This document shows positions 16,005-24,180 of a DNA stretch of 64,000 bases, piece by piece. Location: assembly GCA_947632555.1 (NCBI GenBank), contig CANRPU010000006.1, positions 62,001-126,000 of the forward strand. Direction: 5' to 3'. Every line of letters begins with the position of its first letter. Position 1 is the stretch's first letter. Made by a program: the position numbers and the translations under genes. The stretch comes from an uncultured Lachnospiraceae bacterium (GTDB lineage Bacteria > Bacillota > Clostridia > Lachnospirales > Lachnospiraceae). A model generated the notes under the pieces. It had not been told where the DNA came from. It was given only the letters and a program-made list of their open reading frames with translations, and ran no database searches.

Positions 16005-17048
16005 ATGAAAAAAAGAATATTGATCGTGTTCGGGGGCTGCTCCACGGAGTATAAAGTTTCTCTCACCTCTGCTTCGGCTGTGCTGGCTGCTTTGGACAGA
16101 GGCCGCTGGGAAGCGCTCCTTTTGGGCATCACGGAAAAAGGGCAGGCGTTTTATTATACGGGCAAAGAAGAGAGGATCAAAGAAAATTCTTGGCAGGGAG
16201 AAGACTGCTTTCCGGCGGTTATTTCCATGAGCAGGGACAGACACTGCCTCTGGGTGGAGCGTGGAGAAAAGCTGGAAAAGATCTCCTTTGATATCGTATT
16301 TCCCATTCTGCATGGAAAAAACGGTGAGGACGGCACCCTGCAGGGGCTGTGTGAAATGGCGGGGATCCCCGTAGCGGGATGCGGTATGGAGAGTTCCGTG
16401 ATAGGGATGGATAAGGTACTGGCCCATACGCTGGTTTCCCTGGCAGGCATCCGGGTGCCGAAAAGCGTTGTGCTGGAAAGCGCCGGGGAGTATGAGCGCG
16501 AAAAGGACCGGATAGAGGCGCTGGGACTGCCTGTGTTCGTAAAGCCGGTACGGGCGGGATCCTCTTTTGGCATCAGCCGGGTGACGAACCGGGAGGATAT
16601 GAAAAAGGCGCTGGAAGAGGCGTTTGCGCATGATACCCAGGTGGTGGTGGAAGAAGCGGTGGACGGTTTTGAAGTGGGCTGCGCGGTCATGGGAAACCGG
16701 GAGCCGTTTGTGGGAAGGGCAGATGAAATCGAGCTTTCCCAGGGGTTTTTTGATTATGAGGAAAAATATACCCTGAAAACCTCCGCCATTCATATGCCTG
16801 CCAGGGTGTCCCCTGAGGATGAGGAAAGAATCCGAAAGGCGGCGGTGACCATTTACCGGGCGCTGGGATGCAGAGGATTCGCCAGGGTGGATATGTTTTT
16901 TACCGGAGAAAAAGAGATCGTATTTAATGAGGTCAATACCATACCGGGATTTACCGCCCACAGCCGTTTTCCCAGCATGATGCGGGGCGTAGGCATGGAA
17001 TTTCCCGAAGTGCTTGACAGGATACTGGAGCTGGCTCAGGAGGAGTAG
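16005..17048 (+). CDS. D-alanine--D-X ligase of the VanG (D-Ala-D-Ser) type
   Basis: ATP-grasp ligase, 347 residues, joining D-Ala to D-Ala or D-Ser for peptidoglycan precursors. The N-terminus ILIVFGGCSTEYKVSLTSAS, the central VFPILHGKNGEDGTLQG, KPVRAGSSFGI and FNEVNTIPGFT are intact. The substrate loop EKYTLKTS (253-260) resembles VanG (EKYTLKSS, from memory) more than housekeeping Ddl. An upstream in-frame TTG at 15981 is possible; the ATG gives the usual VanG-like start. It is followed by both halves of a VanT-like serine racemase, which supports D-Ala-D-Ser synthesis. It could instead be the cell's main ligase. Confidence 0.88.
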   Translation: MKKRILIVFGGCSTEYKVSLTSASAVLAALDRGRWEALLLGITEKGQAFYYTGKEERIKENSWQGEDCFPAVISMSRDRHCLWVERGEKLEKISFDIVFPILHGKNGEDGTLQGLCEMAGIPVAGCGMESSVIGMDKVLAHTLVSLAGIRVPKSVVLESAGEYEREKDRIEALGLPVFVKPVRAGSSFGISRVTNREDMKKALEEAFAHDTQVVVEEAVDGFEVGCAVMGNREPFVGRADEIELSQGFFDYEEKYTLKTSAIHMPARVSPEDEERIRKAAVTIYRALGCRGFARVDMFFTGEKEIVFNEVNTIPGFTAHSRFPSMMRGVGMEFPEVLDRILELAQEE

Positions 17049-17050
17049 GA

Positions 17051-18148
17051 TTGGGGCAGGATGCAAGGGACAACAACGCCAGAATAAAAAGTCTGGACGA
17101 TTTTAAATGGATCGCCGCGTTTCTGGTGGCGGCCATACATACTTCGCCTCTTGAAAGCGTGAACGAGGCGGCGGATTTTCTGCTGACCAGGGTCATAGCC
17201 AGAACGGCGGTCCCCTTTTTCTTTATGATAACGGGATATTTTGTGCTCCATGAGGCATACCGGACGGGGGACGCCGGAAAGGTAAAACGGTTTTTAAAAA
17301 AGCTTGGGAAGCTGTATCTGGCGGTGACGCTTTGTTATCTGCCCGTACAGCTTTACCGGCTGTATCGGATGGCGGGAGGAGAAACGTTTGGGGAAGCCTG
17401 GGTGCCGAGGACGGCGGAAATGCTTTTTCAGGTGGTACGCGCGGTTTTCTTTGACGGCACCTACTATCACCTCTGGTATCTGCCGGCGGTGGGCCTGGGG
17501 CTGGTCCTGGCGCTGGGAGGGCTGAAACGGCTGGGTGTAAAGGGCGCCCTGACGGGAGCGGGAATTTTGTACCTGCTGGGACTTCTGGGTGACAGTTACT
17601 ATGGACTGACGGAAAAGATTCCTGTCCTGCGGGCGTGTTATGACGGCCTGTTTCGGATATTTTCCTATACGAGAAACGGGATCTTCTTCGCACCGTTGTT
17701 TCTCCTGCTGGGAGCTTTGGCGGCGGATGAAAAGAAAAGAGGCGTGAAAAAGCAAAAGCATGGTATCGTTATCCTAATGCTGCTGCTGATGATGTGCGGG
17801 GAAGGGCTGCTTCTGCGCAGGGCCGGCTGGCAGCGCCATGACAGTATGTATCTTCTGCTGCCGTTTGTGATGATTTCGCTTTTTGCCCTGCTGGCCGACG
17901 GTGGCGCGAAGGACAAAAAGGGAGGCGGCCGTCCGGCGGACCCGATGCGGAAAAGTTTTTACGAAAAGGGACCCATGCTGCTGTACTGCGCGCATCCCGC
18001 TATGATCCTGGCGGTGCGGGGAGCGGCGAAGATAACGGGCTGGGGGTTTTTGTATGAATGCAGCCCGCTTTATTACCTGCTGGTGACGGGCGGGAGCCTG
18101 GGTCTGATCTATCTGGGCATGATGCTGCTGTATCGGAAGACGGAATGA
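17051..18148 (+). CDS. VanT N-terminal-type membrane acyltransferase-fold protein
   Basis: 365 residues, about ten transmembrane helices, matching the acyltransferase_3-like membrane domain that is fused to the racemase in VanT enzymes (DDFKWIAAFLVAAIHTSPL, VPFFFMITGYFVL, YYHLWYLPA, TRNGIFFAPLFLLLGAL, HDSMYLLLPFVM). In VanT this domain is thought to import L-serine. TTG start with strong SD AGGAGGAG 5 nt upstream. It ends in ATGA shared with the racemase, which is in a different frame, so the usual fusion is split into two proteins here. Confidence 0.85.
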   Translation: MGQDARDNNARIKSLDDFKWIAAFLVAAIHTSPLESVNEAADFLLTRVIARTAVPFFFMITGYFVLHEAYRTGDAGKVKRFLKKLGKLYLAVTLCYLPVQLYRLYRMAGGETFGEAWVPRTAEMLFQVVRAVFFDGTYYHLWYLPAVGLGLVLALGGLKRLGVKGALTGAGILYLLGLLGDSYYGLTEKIPVLRACYDGLFRIFSYTRNGIFFAPLFLLLGALAADEKKRGVKKQKHGIVILMLLLMMCGEGLLLRRAGWQRHDSMYLLLPFVMISLFALLADGGAKDKKGGGRPADPMRKSFYEKGPMLLYCAHPAMILAVRGAAKITGWGFLYECSPLYYLLVTGGSLGLIYLGMMLLYRKTE

Positions 18149-19287
18149 GAGGGCATATGGAAGAGCGGACGGAAGAAATGGAAAGACCGGGACGGGCATG
18201 GCTGGAGATCTCCCTGGATGATCTCAGGGAAAATTACAGGACACTGCAGGGGAAAATGCCGCGTGGATGCCGGTGCATGGCGGTAGTGAAGGCGGATGCC
18301 TATGGGCACGGAGCCGTCAGAACAGCGCAGGCGCTGGAGCGGGAGGGCTGCGGGCATTTCGCGGTGGCAGCGCTGGAAGAGGGGATCGCCCTGCGTGCCG
18401 CCGGTATCGCGGGGGAGATCCTGATCCTGGGGTATACCATGCCCAGGGACGCTTTTTTGCTGAAACGCTATAATCTGCTCCAGACGGTTGTGGATGAGGC
18501 GCATGGAAAAGAACTGTCGGCAGCCGGCTGCTTTTTAAGGGTTCATCTGGCGGTGGATACGGGGATGCATCGGCTGGGGATATCCTGTGGGGAGGCAGAG
18601 GCGGCGGAGCGTATTTTCAGGATGCCGGGATTGAAGGTGGAAGGGCTCTATTCCCATCTGAGCGCCGCGGACGGTTCCGGCAGGGAGGACAGGATATTTA
18701 CCGAAAAGCAGATCGGGGATTTTCTGGAGCTGAAGCGGAAACTGGCGGAAAAGGGATTTTTCCCGGAATGCCATCTGCAGAGCAGCTACGGCCTGCTCTT
18801 TTATCCTGTGGACGGCATGGCCTACGCCCGTATCGGGATCGCGCTTTACGGCTGCGCCAGTAATTCTCCGGAGGAAAAGCTGGGAGTGCGGCTGAAGCCG
18901 GTATTGTCTTTAAGGTGCAGGATCGCCTGTATCCGTACGGTGGAAGCGGGAAGCTTTGTTTCCTATGGCAGAGCGTGGCAGGCAGAGAAAAAGACCACAT
19001 TGGCCGTGATAGCCATAGGGTACGCGGACGGGCTGCCCAGAAATCTGGAGAACGGGTACGCGCTGGTAAAAGGGAAGAAAGCTCCCATTGTGGGACGCAT
19101 CTGCATGGACCAGACGATCCTGGATATCACCGGAATAGACGCGAAAGAGGGAGATATCGCCACATTGATCGGCAGGGACGGGGAGGAGGAAATAGAAGCC
19201 GTAACGCTGGCGCAGAGGGCGGGCAGCATCACCAACGAGCTGCTGAGCAGGCTGGGAAAACGGCTGACCCGGATTTACCTGGGATGA
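18145..19287 (+). CDS. VanT-type serine/alanine racemase (racemase domain as separate protein)
   Basis: Fold-type III PLP racemase, 380 residues. PLP lysine K49 in VVKADAYGHG; second base Tyr in SYGRAW; GRICMDQ and the C-terminal barrel are present. Asn364 (SITNELLSR) replaces the Tyr that alanine racemases carry there; in VanTG this Asn has been linked to serine racemisation. Start at the ATGA overlap with the membrane-domain gene; a second ATG at 18157 with GAGAGG is possible. With the upstream ligase it would supply D-Ser. Alanine racemase activity is not excluded. Confidence 0.88.
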   Translation: MRGHMEERTEEMERPGRAWLEISLDDLRENYRTLQGKMPRGCRCMAVVKADAYGHGAVRTAQALEREGCGHFAVAALEEGIALRAAGIAGEILILGYTMPRDAFLLKRYNLLQTVVDEAHGKELSAAGCFLRVHLAVDTGMHRLGISCGEAEAAERIFRMPGLKVEGLYSHLSAADGSGREDRIFTEKQIGDFLELKRKLAEKGFFPECHLQSSYGLLFYPVDGMAYARIGIALYGCASNSPEEKLGVRLKPVLSLRCRIACIRTVEAGSFVSYGRAWQAEKKTTLAVIAIGYADGLPRNLENGYALVKGKKAPIVGRICMDQTILDITGIDAKEGDIATLIGRDGEEEIEAVTLAQRAGSITNELLSRLGKRLTRIYLG

Positions 19288-19324
19288 TACGGGAAGAAGA
19301 GGCGGCGGAGAAGGCAGGAAAGGT

Positions 19325-19354
19325 TTGACTACGCGGCGGTTCATCAAGTATACT
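19325..19354 (+). promoter_or_regulatory. Sigma-A promoter of yraN-pgeF
   Basis: TTGACT, 18-bp spacer, TATACT. It separates yraN and the genes after it from the ligase-racemase unit. Confidence 0.65.
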
Positions 19355-19392
19355 GAAAACAGCGGATAAGACCGCGCATCGGAGGGAATTGT

Positions 19393-19764
19393 TTGGGGGA
19401 AAGGAATAACCGCAGGACGGGAGCCGAACAGGAAGAAAAAGCGGCGGAATATCTGAAAAAACACGGGTTTCAGATCGTGGAGCGCAATTTCCGCTGGAGC
19501 GGGGGAGAAATTGATATCATCGGCTATGACCGGGAATATCTGGTATTCGTGGAGGTAAAGTACCGGGGAAGCAGCCGGTATGACCACCCCCTGGAAGCGG
19601 TGGGGAGCGTCAAAAGACGGAAGATCTGCAGGGCGGCGGACTATTACCGCTGCAGCAGGAAGATCGCGCCGGACAGACCCGTGCGTTACGACGTAGTGGG
19701 GATCAGACGGGAAGAGATCACGTGGATCACCAACGCGTTTCCCCATGTTTACGGCAGGGGATAG
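19393..19764 (+). CDS. yraN: UPF0102 endonuclease-like protein YraN
   Basis: 123-residue restriction-endonuclease-fold protein with GGEIDIIGYD...LVFVEVKYR, the D...ExK core of the family. Start is TTG at 19393 with GGAGGG 6 nt upstream. Family role is unproven but associated with DNA maintenance; usually near rnhB in Firmicutes, 6 kb away here. Confidence 0.9.
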   Translation: MGERNNRRTGAEQEEKAAEYLKKHGFQIVERNFRWSGGEIDIIGYDREYLVFVEVKYRGSSRYDHPLEAVGSVKRRKICRAADYYRCSRKIAPDRPVRYDVVGIRREEITWITNAFPHVYGRG

Positions 19765-19784
19765 CGGAAAGGCGGGAGGCAGTA

Positions 19785-20621
19785 ATGTATTTTTTACGAA
19801 AAAGTGAAAATCCTGTACTGGAAGAGGGGGAGCGGAACGGTTTTTTCTATCTGACTTTCCCGGCCTTTACGGAAACGGGACTGGTATCCCACCTTTTTAC
19901 TACCCGCGCGGGCGGTGTGAGCAGAGGGATTTTTTCCACGCTGAACCTGAGCTTTACCAGAGGTGACAGAGAGGAAGACGTACTGGAAAATTACCGGCGG
20001 ACGGCGGCGGTGCTGGGCTGTAGAGTGGAGGATATGGTCTGTTCCGACCAGACGCATACGGTCAATATCAGAAAAGTGACGAAAGAGGACCGGGGGAAAG
20101 GGGTAACGCGTCCCAGAGATTACCGGGATGTGGACGGACTGGTCACGGATGAGCCGGGGGTGGCGCTGGCTGCTTTTTTCGCGGACTGTGTACCGCTGTA
20201 TTTTTTGGATACCAGCAGGCGCGTGATAGGACTGGCTCATTCAGGCTGGCGGGGAACCGCGGGCCGGATAGGCAGGGAAATGATAGAAACCATGGAGCGG
20301 GAATACGGCTGCGGAAGGGAGCATATTCTTGCCGGGATAGGGCCCTCCATCTGCCGGGAGTGCTATGAGGTGTCGGAGGACGTGGCGGAGATCTTTCGAA
20401 AGGAATTTGGGGAAAGAGTACTTTCCGCCGGAAAAGAAAAGGGGAAATATCAACTGGATCTGTGGGAGGCGAACCGGCTGGTGCTGCGGCAGGCAGGACT
20501 GGCGGAAGAGAAGATCACGGTGACGGATATCTGTACCTGCTGCAATCCCGCGCTTTTGTTTTCCCACAGGGCAAGCGGCGGGAAAAGAGGGAATATGGGC
20601 GCTTTCCTGATGTTAAAATGA
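19785..20621 (+). CDS. pgeF: Purine nucleoside phosphorylase-like laccase-domain protein (PgeF/YfiH/LACC1 family)
   Basis: 278 residues. Zinc-site motifs are present: SDQTHT, AAFFADCVPLYFLD and LAHSGWRGTAGRIG, with the terminal CTCCNPALLFSHRASGGKRGNMG. Family members act as phosphorylase/deaminase on adenosine and other purine nucleosides or as peptidoglycan-editing factors. The ATG at 19785 has GGGAGG 5 nt upstream; the frame is open earlier but overlaps yraN. Confidence 0.92.
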   Translation: MYFLRKSENPVLEEGERNGFFYLTFPAFTETGLVSHLFTTRAGGVSRGIFSTLNLSFTRGDREEDVLENYRRTAAVLGCRVEDMVCSDQTHTVNIRKVTKEDRGKGVTRPRDYRDVDGLVTDEPGVALAAFFADCVPLYFLDTSRRVIGLAHSGWRGTAGRIGREMIETMEREYGCGREHILAGIGPSICRECYEVSEDVAEIFRKEFGERVLSAGKEKGKYQLDLWEANRLVLRQAGLAEEKITVTDICTCCNPALLFSHRASGGKRGNMGAFLMLK

Positions 20622-20659
20622 CAGGAAACGTGAAAATACACAGAAACGGAGAGAACGCT

Positions 20660-21352
20660 ATGGCGAATATACTGGTTTGCGACGATGACAGGGAGATCGT
20701 GGAGGCCATTGAGATTTATCTGAGGAATGAGGGCTATACCATATATAAGGCTTATAACGGAGAGGACGCGCTTTCCATTCTGCAGAAGGAGGAGATCCAT
20801 CTGGTCATCATGGACGTGATGATGCCCAGGCTGGACGGGATCCATGCCACTGTCAGGATCCGGGAGTACAGCAGCGTTCCCATTATCATACTTTCCGCCA
20901 AATCCGAGGATACGGATAAAATCCTGGGACTGAACATCGGAGCGGATGACTATATTACCAAACCGTTCAATCCCCTGGAACTGGTGGCCAGGGTAAAATC
21001 CAATCTGCGCCGTTACACCAAGCTGGGGAGCATGCCCCAGGAGAGCAGCTCCGTGTACAGGATCGGAGGCCTGTGTATTAACGACGATACCAAGGAAGTG
21101 ACGGTGGACGAGGAAACGGTGCGGCTGACGCCTATCGAATACAGCATCCTTCTGCTTCTGGTAAAAAATGCCGGAAGAGTTTTTTCCATTGACCAGATCT
21201 ATGAAAATATCTGGAATGAAGAGGCAATCGGCGCTGACAATACAGTGGCTGTGCATATCCGCCATATCAGGGAAAAGATAGAGATCAATCCCAAGGAACC
21301 CCGGTATGTGAAGGTAGTCTGGGGAGTAGGCTATAAAGTGGACAGGCAGTGA
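20660..21352 (+). CDS. OmpR-type response regulator, VanR-like
   Basis: 230 residues. Receiver domain with acidic pocket CDDD, phosphorylated D52 (VIMDVMMPRLDG) and K in ITKPFNP; winged-helix DNA-binding domain from ~135 (LTPIEYSILLLLVKNAGRVFS ... KVVWGVGYKVDR split around the loop). The receiver ILVCDDDREIVEAIEIYLRN resembles VanR closely. SD GGAGAG precedes the ATG. The sensor kinase starts 13 bp downstream, so the two form a two-component system. Confidence 0.9.
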   Translation: MANILVCDDDREIVEAIEIYLRNEGYTIYKAYNGEDALSILQKEEIHLVIMDVMMPRLDGIHATVRIREYSSVPIIILSAKSEDTDKILGLNIGADDYITKPFNPLELVARVKSNLRRYTKLGSMPQESSSVYRIGGLCINDDTKEVTVDEETVRLTPIEYSILLLLVKNAGRVFSIDQIYENIWNEEAIGADNTVAVHIRHIREKIEINPKEPRYVKVVWGVGYKVDRQ

Positions 21353-21365
21353 AAAGGAGTTTACA

Positions 21366-24164
21366 GTGAAGACAAGAAAAGGCCTGACAAGAGGCAAAAG
21401 CATTTTATACTGCAGCCTGCAGCAGTTCGGAATATGGCTGGCGGCCGTATCCGCGGTCTGCCTGATCGCTTATTCCTTTATCAGCGTGAAAGTGGAGAGC
21501 ATGAATACCTATACCCGGGAGATCACCTATACCTGGAACCTGTTTTCGGAAGACGGCAGTTTTGATGAAACAGAGAGCTTTGACGGGATACTTTGGGATT
21601 CCCTGCACGACATTATCCGTTACAATGTGGCCAAGAGCCAGCTGGAGGTAAACGGTGCCTTTGACGGGGAAAAGGTCATTGATATCAGGACCTTTGTGAA
21701 CAGAAGAGATACCGCCGCGGAGGACTTTGATCTTTACATGGAAAGCCGGAATGAGGATATCCTTACGATCCAGTATCATCTCAAAGATCTGATCCGGTGG
21801 AATAAATACGGGGTAAATTATACCAGCGTCACAATGCCGGAAACCGCTTTTGTGTGCTATTATGGAGCCCATTATTATAATAGAGCGGACGGATATCTGT
21901 CCGAAGAGGAAATATATGTTCTGGAATCCTTATTGGGTGAAGATACCATACAGCAGCTTCTGGACACTGCCAACGGGATAGAATACTATTATATCAAGGG
22001 CGGCGCCGAAACGACTGAGTATGACCAAAATCCGGCCGCGGAGGCCGCGGTGGGGGAGATCGTGGTAGAGAATAATGAGCGCTGGCGGATGCATGAAGCC
22101 CTGGCGGATATCCTGCTGGATTCCGCGGCCGTGGAAAGCGTTTACCTTGATCAGAACGGCGATTTGCAGGTCGTGGTGCGGATGCTGGAGGAACGTTACC
22201 GGCCCATTGACAAGCCAGGCGGTATTCAGGACTGTGTGTACAGCTGGTACGCCTATGATACCGCCTGTATGTGGCTGGAACAGGCGGTGGAGGATATTTC
22301 CTACAATTATAACGAATATCTGGGGTTTCAGAGTCGTTACGGCGCGGAAAATACCAATATCGCTTACCACTGCGAGATGTCCATGATGGGAGAAACCGTG
22401 CGGGTAAGTAATTCCGATCTGGATTCCTGGAACGGATTGGACAGCTATTACAGGGAGCATTACGGCAGATATCTGATCTACAGGCCGGAAGACATGGTCT
22501 TTGAAACCAATATGGGAACGGCGTTCGCCAATGAGGAAACATTGTTTAAAGCGTTTTCCAAATATGAATACGCGTATCCGGAAACGGCCCATATCTGGCT
22601 TGGGATCGATACTTCCTATCCGGTGGAAGATATCCTTTTTAAGGCGGATGCCGCTTATGCCGCTTTTCATCCATACGCGTACCTGGTAGCCGCGCTGGGC
22701 GGAGCGGGACTGCTTTTATGGCTGGGACTGCTTTTGTTTTTGAGCGTGAAGACCGGCTGGCGCGCCCAAAAAGGGGAAGATCAGGAGAGCGCGGTTCTGA
22801 AACTGAGCTGGTTTGACGAGATTCCCACGGAGCTGGCGGCCGCAATAGGAGCGGGAACGGCGTTTCTGCTGATATGCGCGTGGATCAGCCTTTTCCACTA
22901 CGCGCGCAGACAGAAGTGTCTGATATGTGCCCACAGGGTCAGGGTGGCGGTACTGGCAGGCTGCTTTGTCCTTCTGTGCAGTCTGATCTTCTGTCTGTTC
23001 TGGTACAGCCTGCTGCGCAGGTGCAAGGCCCATACTTTATGGAAGAACAGTCTGCTGCGCGTTCTCTGGCAGAAGGGGATCCGGCGTCCCGTACGGGCCT
23101 TCGGAAGGCTGCTTTTTCAGTTCTATGACAACAGCGGCGTTTTTTTCAGAAGTCTGTTTATTTTAGGCGGGATCATGGGGATCAATCTGATCCTGGGCTT
23201 TTTCTGCGCCGTGGGATGGGGTAAATGGCTGCTGCTGATCGTTCTGATAACGGGCATTACGGATGCGGCGATCCTCAGCTTCTGGATCTATCATCACTTA
23301 AAGCGGAAAAGGATCATAGAAGCGATCAAAAGGATCCGGGAAGGAGATCTGAACTGCCAGGTAGCGGCAGAAAGCATGCACGGAGAAAACAGACAGCTGG
23401 CGGAAGCGGTGAACAGCATCGGCGCGGGGATCAAAACGGCGGTGGAAACCTCCATGAAGGACGAGCGTCTGAAGGCGGACCTGATCACCAATGTTTCCCA
23501 CGACATCAAGACGCCGCTGACCTCCATTATCAACTATGTGGATCTGCTCAAACGGGAAAAGATAGAGCAGGAGCCTGCAAGAAGTTATATTGAAGTGCTG
23601 GAGAACAAATCCTGGCGGTTAAAGCAGCTGACGGACGATCTGCTGGAGGCTTCCAAGATCTCGTCGGGCAATATTACGCTGCATCCGGAAAATATCAACC
23701 TGGCGGAACTGCTGAAGCAGGCGCTGGGGGAGTTTTCCGAAAAGTTTGAAGAGAAAAACCTGACGATAGTGGAAGATTTTTCCGAAAAAGAAGTATACAT
23801 TGAAGCCGACAGCCGCAGAATGTGGAGAGTGGTGGAAAATCTTTTCAACAATATCTGCAAATACGCGCTGACCGGTACCAGGGTATACCTGGATGTGGAA
23901 AGCAGCGGGCAGGAAGTTTGGCTGTCCATGAAGAACATATCCGCGCAGGCGCTCAATATCCCGGCGCAGGAACTGACGGAGCGTTTTATCAGGGGAGATC
24001 TGTCCCGGAATACCGAAGGCAGCGGACTGGGACTGTCCATTGCCAAAAATCTGGTGGAACTGCAGAAGGGAAGATTTGAGATCTACCTGGACGGGGATCT
24101 GTTCAAGGTGACAATGACATTTCCTGTGGTGACGCTTCCTGCGGAAGAAAACGGGTGCCTTTAA
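21366..24164 (+). CDS. Large multi-pass sensor histidine kinase
   Basis: 932 residues. TM1 at ~20-38, a ~400-residue extracellular region (39-437) rich in Tyr and acidic residues that I cannot assign, then further membrane helices at ~438-460, 490-510, 526-548, 594-615 and 621-641. A HAMP-like segment (RIREGDLNCQV) leads to HisKA with H712 (NVSHDIKTPLTS), N box (NLFNNICKYAL) and G box (GSGLGLSIAKNL). GTG start with AAGGAG 6 nt upstream. The stop codon lies in a bidirectional terminator. Signal is unknown; partner is the VanR-like regulator. Confidence 0.9.
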   Translation: MKTRKGLTRGKSILYCSLQQFGIWLAAVSAVCLIAYSFISVKVESMNTYTREITYTWNLFSEDGSFDETESFDGILWDSLHDIIRYNVAKSQLEVNGAFDGEKVIDIRTFVNRRDTAAEDFDLYMESRNEDILTIQYHLKDLIRWNKYGVNYTSVTMPETAFVCYYGAHYYNRADGYLSEEEIYVLESLLGEDTIQQLLDTANGIEYYYIKGGAETTEYDQNPAAEAAVGEIVVENNERWRMHEALADILLDSAAVESVYLDQNGDLQVVVRMLEERYRPIDKPGGIQDCVYSWYAYDTACMWLEQAVEDISYNYNEYLGFQSRYGAENTNIAYHCEMSMMGETVRVSNSDLDSWNGLDSYYREHYGRYLIYRPEDMVFETNMGTAFANEETLFKAFSKYEYAYPETAHIWLGIDTSYPVEDILFKADAAYAAFHPYAYLVAALGGAGLLLWLGLLLFLSVKTGWRAQKGEDQESAVLKLSWFDEIPTELAAAIGAGTAFLLICAWISLFHYARRQKCLICAHRVRVAVLAGCFVLLCSLIFCLFWYSLLRRCKAHTLWKNSLLRVLWQKGIRRPVRAFGRLLFQFYDNSGVFFRSLFILGGIMGINLILGFFCAVGWGKWLLLIVLITGITDAAILSFWIYHHLKRKRIIEAIKRIREGDLNCQVAAESMHGENRQLAEAVNSIGAGIKTAVETSMKDERLKADLITNVSHDIKTPLTSIINYVDLLKREKIEQEPARSYIEVLENKSWRLKQLTDDLLEASKISSGNITLHPENINLAELLKQALGEFSEKFEEKNLTIVEDFSEKEVYIEADSRRMWRVVENLFNNICKYALTGTRVYLDVESSGQEVWLSMKNISAQALNIPAQELTERFIRGDLSRNTEGSGLGLSIAKNLVELQKGRFEIYLDGDLFKVTMTFPVVTLPAEENGCL

Positions 24165-24180
24165 TCAAAAGGCACCCGTT
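24150..24180. terminator. Bidirectional terminator between sensor kinase and prs
   Basis: 13-bp perfect stem AACGGGTGCCTTT / AAAGGCACCCGTT with a 5-nt loop. The stop codons of both convergent genes lie within it, so the last codons of each are part of the hairpin. Confidence 0.85.

Noticed and set aside
15909..17066. 385-codon open frame on the minus strand
   Set aside because: Antisense to the ligase gene, which has clear ATP-grasp motifs; no recognisable protein features.
19288..24164. Reading the whole 16-24 kb block as one acquired vancomycin-resistance operon
   Set aside because: A good promoter separates yraN from the ligase unit, yraN and pgeF are core genes, and there are no mobile-element ends or composition change; a native locus is simpler.
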